A stretch of 13,529 nucleotides of DNA from Actinomycetes bacterium (GTDB taxonomy: Bacteria > Actinomycetota > Actinomycetes > S36-B12), in assembly GCA_030425745.1 (NCBI GenBank), contig JAUHZW010000036.1, forward strand, positions 1 through 13,529, given 5' to 3'. Below the pieces are notes generated by a model that was not told the DNA's origin, made no database searches, and was given only the letters and a program-made list of their open reading frames with translations. Numbering within the stretch: position 1 is the stretch's first letter; every line of letters begins with the position of its first letter. The translations under genes and the position numbers were made by a program. Below, in pieces: positions 1 through 5,556 of the stretch.

Positions 1-134
1 TGTGCCGGAATCCCCGCGCCCGTCGAGCGCCGTCCTCGAATCCGACACCTCGACCCTAGATAGCCGTGGATCGCCACCCCGGGGGCCGATGGTCCCGACT
101 TGGCGGACCCTCGACCCCCGGACGGCCGGTCGGA

Positions 135-150
135 ATACCCCTAGGGGTAT
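135..150. promoter_or_regulatory. Perfect 16-bp palindrome, CsoR/RicR-like operator candidate
   Basis: The sequence ATACCCCTAGGGGTAT is a perfect inverted repeat. Its TACCC...GGGTA arms match the general shape of operators bound by CsoR-family (copper-sensing and related) repressors in actinobacteria. It overlaps the likely -10 element (TATGCT) of the Cys-rich microprotein gene that starts 43 bases downstream, which is where a repressor would block transcription. The palindrome is seen directly. The link to a CsoR-type regulator is inference, because no such regulator is encoded in this window. Confidence 0.6.
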
Positions 151-153
151 GCT
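148..153 (+). promoter_or_regulatory. Candidate -10 element of the Cys-rich microprotein gene
   Basis: TATGCT begins inside the right arm of the 135-150 palindrome. It would give a transcript with a leader of about 30 nt carrying the AAAGGAG ribosome binding site at 180-186. No convincing -35 hexamer is visible at the normal spacing. Confidence 0.4.
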
Positions 154-192
154 CGGACTTCGACGCCCCACCCCACCTCAAAGGAGATCCCC

Positions 193-360
193 ATGTGCCG
201 TCAGACCACCTGCCGCGCCTGCAAGAAGGCCACCTGGGCCGGCTGTGGCCAGCACAAGAACGAGGTCCTGCGGGGCATCCCCAAGAGCGAGCGCTGCTCC
301 TGCACCCCCGAGCAGAAGGCGGCCGCCAAGGGATTCTTCGCCCGGCTCTTCGGCGGCTGA
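193..360 (+). CDS. Cys-rich 55-aa microprotein, putative metal-binding
   Basis: This 55-residue protein has Cys at positions 2, 7, 10, 18, 35 and 37 and His at 21, in the pattern CxxxxCxxC...CGxH...CxC. It resembles small conserved actinobacterial proteins of the form CRxxTCxxCxKxTWxGCGxH. The arrangement suggests zinc or copper binding, but no function is established that I know of. The C-terminal 15 residues are Ala/Lys/Phe-rich and may form an amphipathic helix. The start is well supported: ATG preceded by AAAGGAG with a 6-base gap. The CsoR-like palindrome just upstream suggests metal-responsive control. The next genes encode membrane proteins of thiol-disulfide chemistry. Gene reality is fairly sure from the ribosome binding site and the motif; the role is inferred. 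Confidence 0.8.
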   Translation: MCRQTTCRACKKATWAGCGQHKNEVLRGIPKSERCSCTPEQKAAAKGFFARLFGG

Positions 361-424
361 CAACGGTCACCGATCGTTCACCGACGCCGGCGGGAATCTC
401 CCCCGGTATGTCGCCCGACACCGC

Positions 425-430
425 TACGGT
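425..430 (+). promoter_or_regulatory. Candidate leaderless -10 element (TACGGT-N6-ATG)
   Basis: TACGGT is followed by exactly six bases and then the ATG at 437. That places the transcription start on the A of the start codon. No Shine-Dalgarno sequence lies before this ATG, which fits leaderless expression. The same geometry recurs at 3886, at 12550 and on the minus strand at 10673. Confidence 0.5.
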
Positions 431-436
431 GCTCCC

Positions 437-589
437 ATGATGTTCTCGATGTTCGCGCTGTGGATCATCGTCTTCATCGGCATCTTCCTGCGCCAGCGCT
501 GGGTGACCCCCGTGGTCATCGTCACGCTGGTGTGGACGCTGGTGCTGCTGAGGATGCACATGACCGACCCGATCCCCCTGAACTTCTGA
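437..589 (+). CDS. 50-aa membrane microprotein, DUF5993-like
   Basis: This 50-residue protein has two hydrophobic segments (about 4-18 and 23-43) separated by a short basic turn (RQRW). It ends in HMTDPIPLNF. Its size, two-helix layout and conserved-looking HxTDPxPLxF tail recall the DUF5993 family, which as I remember it is often encoded next to DsbB-type proteins; I cannot confirm this by search. The stop lies 13 bases before the dsbB start, so the two are almost certainly co-transcribed. Start choice: the first of two adjacent ATGs, placed by the TACGGT-N6-ATG leaderless pattern. It is probably an accessory or stabilising subunit of the neighbouring thiol oxidase, but that is inference. 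Confidence 0.7.
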   Translation: MMFSMFALWIIVFIGIFLRQRWVTPVVIVTLVWTLVLLRMHMTDPIPLNF

Positions 590-602
590 GGACGGCGCGA
601 CG

Positions 603-1268
603 ATGACTGACACCCAGACCCTGCGCCTCGCCCGCCTGATCAACATCGCGGCGCTCTTCGCCCTGCTCGGCGTCCTGGCCGGCTCACTGCACCTGCAGTT
701 CGGCGTCGGCGAGCAGCCGTGCCCGCTGTGCCTCGTCCAGCGCTCCGCGATGATCGGCCTCGCCGTCGGCCCGATGCTCAACCTGATGCGGGGCATGCGC
801 GCCTCGCACTACGCCCTGAGCATCCTGGCCGCGCTCGCGGGCTCGGCCGGCAGCATCCGGCAGATCCTCCTGCACATCAACGACCCCATCGGCACCGGCT
901 ACGGCCCGGCCGTCATGGGCTACCACCTCTACACGTGGGCCCTCATCACCTTCGTCGTCGGCATCACCGGCATCGCGATCCTGCTGCTGTGGAACCGTCC
1001 GTTCGAGATCCAGGACGACGGACTGATGTCCGACATCCGCCCGATGCGCATCCTCGGCCTCACCGCGATGATCTGGGTGTTCCTCGACCTGCTGATCATC
1101 GGCTTCTCCGTGCTGCCGGAGTGCGGCCTGGGCATGTGCCCCGACAATCCGGACAACATCAGCGGCCTCGGCGACATCGGCGGCTGGGTGCTCATGCTCG
1201 TGGTCGGCGTCATCGCGCTGGGCTTGGCCTTTCTCGCGGACGGCCGACTCATCAAGCGGCGCTCCTGA
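603..1268 (+). CDS. dsbB: DsbB-family disulfide bond formation protein, six-helix variant
   Basis: DsbB-type membrane thiol oxidases re-oxidise an extracytoplasmic DsbA-like protein and pass electrons to quinone. The 221-residue protein has the hallmark CPLC motif (C40, C43) after helix 1, followed by Arg47 at the position of the quinone-linked Arg of E. coli DsbB, and a conserved-looking GTGYGPAV loop (97-104). Predicted helices lie at about 9-30, 45-65, 68-90, 105-130, 149-170 and 192-212, which is two more than E. coli DsbB. The loop after helix 3, where the second redox Cys pair normally sits, has no cysteine. The only other pair is C174/C179 in the CGLGMC loop between helices 5 and 6, which is also extracytoplasmic if the N-terminus is inside. 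The start has GAGGA 10 bases upstream. No DsbA partner is in the window. Confidence 0.85.
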   Translation: MTDTQTLRLARLINIAALFALLGVLAGSLHLQFGVGEQPCPLCLVQRSAMIGLAVGPMLNLMRGMRASHYALSILAALAGSAGSIRQILLHINDPIGTGYGPAVMGYHLYTWALITFVVGITGIAILLLWNRPFEIQDDGLMSDIRPMRILGLTAMIWVFLDLLIIGFSVLPECGLGMCPDNPDNISGLGDIGGWVLMLVVGVIALGLAFLADGRLIKRRS

Positions 1269-1293
1269 GCACGCCTGACCGGACAATGCACGC

Positions 1294-1308
1294 GGCAGCC
1301 TCGCTGCC
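1294..1308 (+). terminator. Short hairpin after dsbB, weak terminator candidate
   Basis: GGCAGC-CTC-GCTGCC forms a perfect 6-bp stem with a 3-nt loop, 25 bases after the dsbB stop. There is no U-tract, so intrinsic termination is uncertain. Actinobacterial terminators often lack a U-tract. Confidence 0.3.
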
Positions 1309-1323
1309 TGCGCCGAACCGGCC

Positions 1324-1329
1324 TACCGT
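1324..1329 (+). promoter_or_regulatory. Candidate -10 element of the PAS-GGDEF-EAL gene
   Basis: TACCGT resembles the -10 hexamers seen before other genes in this window. It would start transcription near 1336 and give a leader of about 48 nt containing the GGAGGGAG ribosome binding site. No clear -35 hexamer is visible. Confidence 0.35.
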
Positions 1330-1383
1330 GGAGGAGCAGGGCGCACCAGGCTCTGTGTCTTGCTGAGGCGGAGGGAGCTGCAG

Positions 1384-3834
1384 ATGTCCCACGTGCTTGC
1401 AGAACACCGCCAGATACTCACGAACATGGTCGCGGATGCGACCGATGTCGCTCTCCTCATGGATGCCGACAGGCATCTGGTCTGGGTCTCGCCCTCGTGC
1501 CAGACCACTCTGGGCTGGGCACCCGAGGAGCTGCTCGACACCAACCCGGCTGCTCTCCTCCATCCGGACGACGTCCCCGACGCCCATGAGCGCAGCACGC
1601 GACTGCGAGCGGGCGACACGCCGGCGGGTCAGGAGCGCGACTGGCTCGTCCGGATGAAGCGCAAGGACGGGTCGTTCCTGTGGATGTCCGGAGCGATCAC
1701 CCGGATCGACGACGACCAGGGCAATCTCGCCGGCTTCACCACTGTGCTGCACGACGTCGATGAACTCGTTCGACTCAGAGAGGCTGCCGCCCATGAGGCG
1801 GCCCGGACCCACGCCTTCCTCGACGCGATGCTCGACCCCTTCGCCCTCTTCGAGGGGGTTCGCGACGAGTCGGGGACGCTCATCGACCTGCTCTACCTCG
1901 ACTGCAATGACGCGGCGTGGCAGTACAACCAGCTCACCCGTGAGGAGATGATCGGTCACCGGCTGCTCGATCTGTTCCCCGTTCAGGCGACCGGAGGCCC
2001 GCTGTCGCTGTACTTCGACGTGATCGAGACCGGCGAACCCTGCGTTCTCGATGACTACGCCTACCCGCACGAGGTCATCGGGCAGGAGCGGCGGTACGAC
2101 ATCCGGGCCGTCAGCGCCGGACCCGACCTCCTCGCCCTCACCTGGCGCGATGTGACCGACCGCTACCGCGACAAGCAGGAACTCGCCGCCAGCGAGCGCA
2201 TGTACCGGTTGGCCACCGAGGACGTCACCGACGCGGTGATCCAGAGCAACTCCGACATGGTGGTCGAATGGGTCTCCCCGTCTTTCGAGGAGCTGACCGG
2301 GTTCTCGGCCGCTGAGGTCCTCGGGCAGAACGGTCTGATCTTCGCCGACGATCCCGACGTCCAGGCCATCGAGTCCGCTCTGCGGCGGATCGATGCCGGC
2401 ACCCCCGTCGTGGAGCTCCGCCTGCGGGTTCGAAGGAAGACCGGGGGCTCTCGATGGGCTTCCGTACGCGTGCGGCGGTACGAGGATGAGCAGGGCCATC
2501 GTGACGGCTACGTGTCGGTGCTGCGGGACATCGAGGATGAGGCCAGGATCCGTCGGGAACTCGAGCACCGAACGAGACATGACATGCTCACTGGGCTGCC
2601 CAACCGGGGCCTGTTCGCCGAACGGCTGGAGCACCACAGCCATCGGGCCCACAGCTGGGCAGGCCTCAGCGTCCTGATCGTCGGAATCGACCGACTGTCT
2701 CGGATCAACGAGGCCTTCACCTACGCGGCAGGTGATCTGGTGATCCAGGCGACTGCAGCGCGTATCCAGGGCTGCGTGGCGGACAACGACGACGTGGCGC
2801 GCCTCGGTGGCGACGGATTCGCCGTGATGGTCACTGCGGATGGCGGCTCCGCCGAAGCAGCCGACCTCGCCGAGCGCATCCTCGCCGCCGGCCGCGAGCC
2901 GATCTCCATCGAAGGACACACCGTCGTCCCGACGCTGAGCATCGGCATCGCCGCTGCGGAAGCACTGGATTCCGCCGACGAGCTGCTCAGCCGGGCGGCC
3001 CTCGCCATGCGGGAGGCAAAGCTCGAGGGACGCGACCGGTGGCACCTGGCAACTCACGGAAGCACAGAGTCCGTCCGCGAGAGCATTGACGCTCACGCCG
3101 AACTGAAGCAGGCGTTGGACGACGCCGCCATCCAGCCGTGGTTCCAGCCGATCGTGCACCTTCCCCAGGGCAGGGTCGCCGGCTTCGAGGTGCTGGCCCG
3201 TTGGCCTGACGGTGAGGGCCCTGATCACCGCCCGGATGTCTTCGTCCCGCTCGCCGAGGAGCTGGGCATGGCACCTGAACTGGATCGGCTCATCCTGACC
3301 CGGTCGCTGACGTATCTTGCCGACCTCGACCCGCTGCACCTGGCCGTGAACCTGTCCACGCGCACCCTCAGCGACCCAGCCGAGGTCTCCTGGCTCACGT
3401 CGGTGCTCCTTGACCATCAGGCCCACCTGCACCTGCTGCACCTGGAGGTGACGGAGACCGCCCTCGCGCACCTTGACCGGGATTCCGTCGCCGCCATGGA
3501 GGCCATCCGGGACCTCGGCGTGCAGTGGTACGTCGACGACTTCGGCACCGGCTACTCGTCCATCAGTTCTCTGCGCGATCTGCCGGTCGACGGACTGAAA
3601 CTGGACCGCTCCTTCACCGACGGCGTGGCGGCCGGCGACACCCGCTCCATCCAGGTGGCGCAGGGACTGGCCGGCCTCGCCCACGGCCTCGGTCTCGAGA
3701 CCGTGGCCGAGGGAGTGGGCGACCTCACCACGGCCCGACTGCTGGCCGCTCAGGGGTGGCAGTACGCGCAGGGCTACCTCTACTCCCCTGCCACTCCCAC
3801 CCCACAGCGCCTCTACGAAGCCCGGCAGATGTGA
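1384..3834 (+). CDS. PAS-PAS-PAS-GGDEF-EAL protein, probable c-di-GMP phosphodiesterase
   Basis: An 816-residue soluble signalling protein. It has three PAS or PAS-like sensor domains (about 10-130, 138-262 and 270-395), then GGDEF (about 395-555) and EAL (about 575-805). The EAL site looks usable: E602 in the EVL signature, N656 (NLS), E688 (LEVTET), DDFGTGYSS from 718, K739 (GLKLD) and the ETVAEGV segment around 776. One oddity is Gly where AEGV is usually followed by Glu. The GGDEF domain is degenerate: the signature is GGDGF (475-479), and the usual DxD metal site reads GID (434-436), with no RxxD inhibitory site visible. So the expected activity is hydrolysis of c-di-GMP, perhaps with GTP sensed by the GGDEF domain. 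ATG 1384 is chosen over an in-frame TTG at 1360 because GGAGGGAG lies just before it. Confidence 0.93.
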   Translation: MSHVLAEHRQILTNMVADATDVALLMDADRHLVWVSPSCQTTLGWAPEELLDTNPAALLHPDDVPDAHERSTRLRAGDTPAGQERDWLVRMKRKDGSFLWMSGAITRIDDDQGNLAGFTTVLHDVDELVRLREAAAHEAARTHAFLDAMLDPFALFEGVRDESGTLIDLLYLDCNDAAWQYNQLTREEMIGHRLLDLFPVQATGGPLSLYFDVIETGEPCVLDDYAYPHEVIGQERRYDIRAVSAGPDLLALTWRDVTDRYRDKQELAASERMYRLATEDVTDAVIQSNSDMVVEWVSPSFEELTGFSAAEVLGQNGLIFADDPDVQAIESALRRIDAGTPVVELRLRVRRKTGGSRWASVRVRRYEDEQGHRDGYVSVLRDIEDEARIRRELEHRTRHDMLTGLPNRGLFAERLEHHSHRAHSWAGLSVLIVGIDRLSRINEAFTYAAGDLVIQATAARIQGCVADNDDVARLGGDGFAVMVTADGGSAEAADLAERILAAGREPISIEGHTVVPTLSIGIAAAEALDSADELLSRAALAMREAKLEGRDRWHLATHGSTESVRESIDAHAELKQALDDAAIQPWFQPIVHLPQGRVAGFEVLARWPDGEGPDHRPDVFVPLAEELGMAPELDRLILTRSLTYLADLDPLHLAVNLSTRTLSDPAEVSWLTSVLLDHQAHLHLLHLEVTETALAHLDRDSVAAMEAIRDLGVQWYVDDFGTGYSSISSLRDLPVDGLKLDRSFTDGVAAGDTRSIQVAQGLAGLAHGLGLETVAEGVGDLTTARLLAAQGWQYAQGYLYSPATPTPQRLYEARQM

Positions 3835-3885
3835 CCGTCGCCACGACACCTGCCCGCTGAGGACGGCCGAACCATCCGCAGCCAC

Positions 3886-3891
3886 TACCGT
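3886..3891 (+). promoter_or_regulatory. Candidate leaderless -10 element (TACCGT-N6-GTG)
   Basis: TACCGT is followed by six bases and the GTG start of the SulP gene. There is no ribosome binding site near the GTG; the nearest purine-rich stretch is over 30 bases away. This supports leaderless expression separate from the upstream PAS-GGDEF-EAL gene. It is the only signal seen in the 63-bp gap. Confidence 0.5.
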
Positions 3892-3897
3892 CTGTGG

Positions 3898-5424
3898 GTG
3901 ACCACCACCACACCTGCTGTTCCCGAGGCGTTCCGCCATCACAATGGACCGACCGTCCTCGACGCCCTGCGCACCCCACGCCTGCTGACCCGTGAGGCAC
4001 TGGCCGGACTCGTCGTCGCCCTCGCCCTGATCCCGGAGGCGATCGCCTTCTCGATCATCGCGGGCGTCGACCCCCGGCTCGGCCTGTTCTCGTCCTTCGT
4101 GATGGCCGTGACCATCGCCTTCGTGGGTGGGCGGCCGGCCATGATCACCGCCGCCACGGGAGCCGTCGCCCTCGTGATCGCGCCGGTGGCACGCGACTAC
4201 GGAGTGGAGTACTTCATCGCCACGGTCATCCTCGCGGGCGCATTCCAGATCATCCTCGGTCTGCTGGGGGTCGCCCGGCTCATGCGCTTCATCCCCCGCA
4301 GCGTGATGATCGGCTTCGTCAACTCGCTGGCCATCCTCATCTTCGCAGCGCAGCTGCCGCAGTTGATCGACGTCCCATGGATGGTCTACCCACTCGTGGC
4401 GCTCGGCCTGCTGATCATGGTCTTCCTGCCGCGGGTGACGAAGGTCGTGCCGGCACCGCTCATCGCGATCGTCCTGGTCACCGGCATCGTCGTCGTCATG
4501 TCGATCACGGTCCCCACGGTCGGCGACCAGGGCGAGCTGCCCACGAGCCTTCCGGAACTGCTCATCCCGAACGTCCCGCTGACGGTGGAGACCTTCCGGA
4601 TCATCGCCCCCTTCGCACTGGCGATGGCGCTGGTCGGCATCCTCGAGTCCCTGATGACGGCCAAGCTGGTCGATGACATCACCGACACCCACTCGCGCAA
4701 GCGGCGCGAGACCCTGGGCCAGGGCATCGCGAACATCGCCTCCGGTCTGTTCGGCGGCATGGGCGGCTGCGCGATGATCGGCCAGACGATGATCAATGTG
4801 AAGGTCAGCGGTGCACGGACCCGCATCTCGACCTTCCTCGCCGGCACCTTCCTGCTGATCCTCGTGCTCGGTTTCGCCCCGCTCGTCGCCATCATGCCGA
4901 TGGCTGCGCTCGTGGCCGTCATGATCATGGTGTCAGTGGCCACGTTCGACTGGCACAGCATCACTCCGTCGACCCTGAAGCGCATGCCCCGCAGTGAGAC
5001 GATCGTCATGCTCGTGACGGTGATCGTGGTCGTCATCACCCACAACCTGGCCATCGGGGTGATCGTCGGGGTCGTGACCGCCATGATCGCCTTTGCACGG
5101 CGGGTCGCCCATCTGGCCGAGGTGGAGCGCGAGATCGCCGTCGATCCGGCCGGCCACGCGGTGGCGTCGTACACCGTCCGGGGCGAGCTGTTCTTCGCGT
5201 CGTCGAATGAGCTCACCACTCAGTTCGAGTACGCGGACGACCCCGACACCGTCATCATCGACATGTCCCGCTCACATGTGTGGGACGCCTCGACGGTCGC
5301 GGCGCTCGATGCGATCACCACCAAGTACGAGCGGCGACACAAGAACGTCACGATCATCGGATTGAACAAGCACAGTGAGCGGATGCACAGCCGTCTGAGT
5401 GGGGAGCTCGGAGCGGGTCATTGA
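3898..5424 (+). CDS. SulP family inorganic anion transporter with STAS domain
   Basis: SulP proteins move anions such as sulfate or bicarbonate across the cytoplasmic membrane; the substrate cannot be told from this sequence. The 508-residue protein has a short N-terminal cytoplasmic tail. A multi-helix membrane domain (about 35-405) follows, with the family motif ALIPEAIAFSIIAGVDPRLGL near the start and GGMGGCAMIGQTMINVKSG-like sequence (KVSG here) after the middle. A C-terminal STAS domain (about 415-500) includes VIIDMS and HVWDASTVAALDAI. It is somewhat shorter than many SulP proteins. The GTG start is chosen because the open frame begins with it and a -10-like TACCGT stands six bases upstream. 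The gene converges on the MMPL gene, and its stop codon lies inside the first palindrome of the 62-bp repeat array. Confidence 0.93.
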   Translation: MTTTTPAVPEAFRHHNGPTVLDALRTPRLLTREALAGLVVALALIPEAIAFSIIAGVDPRLGLFSSFVMAVTIAFVGGRPAMITAATGAVALVIAPVARDYGVEYFIATVILAGAFQIILGLLGVARLMRFIPRSVMIGFVNSLAILIFAAQLPQLIDVPWMVYPLVALGLLIMVFLPRVTKVVPAPLIAIVLVTGIVVVMSITVPTVGDQGELPTSLPELLIPNVPLTVETFRIIAPFALAMALVGILESLMTAKLVDDITDTHSRKRRETLGQGIANIASGLFGGMGGCAMIGQTMINVKVSGARTRISTFLAGTFLLILVLGFAPLVAIMPMAALVAVMIMVSVATFDWHSITPSTLKRMPRSETIVMLVTVIVVVITHNLAIGVIVGVVTAMIAFARRVAHLAEVEREIAVDPAGHAVASYTVRGELFFASSNELTTQFEYADDPDTVIIDMSRSHVWDASTVAALDAITTKYERRHKNVTIIGLNKHSERMHSRLSGELGAGH

Positions 5425-5556
5425 CCCGCGACCAGAGGCGAGAGCCGGCCGCAGGTCGGCGGAGCACAACACGAGCGGGTCATTGACCCGCGACCAGAGG
5501 CGAGAACCGGCCGCAGGTCGGCGGAGCACAACACGAGCGGGTCATTGACCCGCGAC
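5411..5556. repeat. Tandem array of a 62-bp hairpin unit (2.35 copies)
   Basis: Copy 1 is 5411-5472 and copy 2 is 5473-5534. They differ at one base (G at 5444, A at 5506). A partial third copy of 22 bases is at 5535-5556. Each copy begins with the perfect inverted repeat GCGGGTCATTGACCCGC (5413-5429, 5475-5491, 5537-5553). Each full copy carries a second hairpin, GCCGGCC-GCA-GGTCGGC with one G-U pair in copy 1. The array fills the gap between the convergent SulP and MMPL genes and includes the last codons and stop of SulP. It may act as a bidirectional terminator, or belong to a dispersed REP-like repeat family; both are inference. Confidence 0.9.

Noticed and set aside
392..418. GGGAAT at 392-397 as the -35 of a SigR/SigH (thiol stress) promoter for the dsbB pair
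   Set aside because: The expected GTT -10 element is not present at the required spacing.
2..436. Upstream extension of the frame leading into the 50-aa membrane protein
   Set aside because: It overlaps the Cys-rich microprotein and its operator in another frame, is Pro/Arg/Ser-rich, and has no family resemblance. The real protein begins at ATG 437.
1252..4692. Very long minus-strand open frame (1146 codons) opposite the EAL and SulP genes
   Set aside because: The product is rich in H, D, R, G and Q low-complexity sequence with no domain. It is the antisense shadow of high-GC coding sequence, and the plus-strand genes have clear domains.
5411..5556. CRISPR-like layout: three copies of a 22-nt palindromic block with two intervening segments of about 40 nt
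   Set aside because: The two intervening segments are nearly identical to each other, so they are not spacers. No cas genes are nearby. This is a plain tandem repeat.
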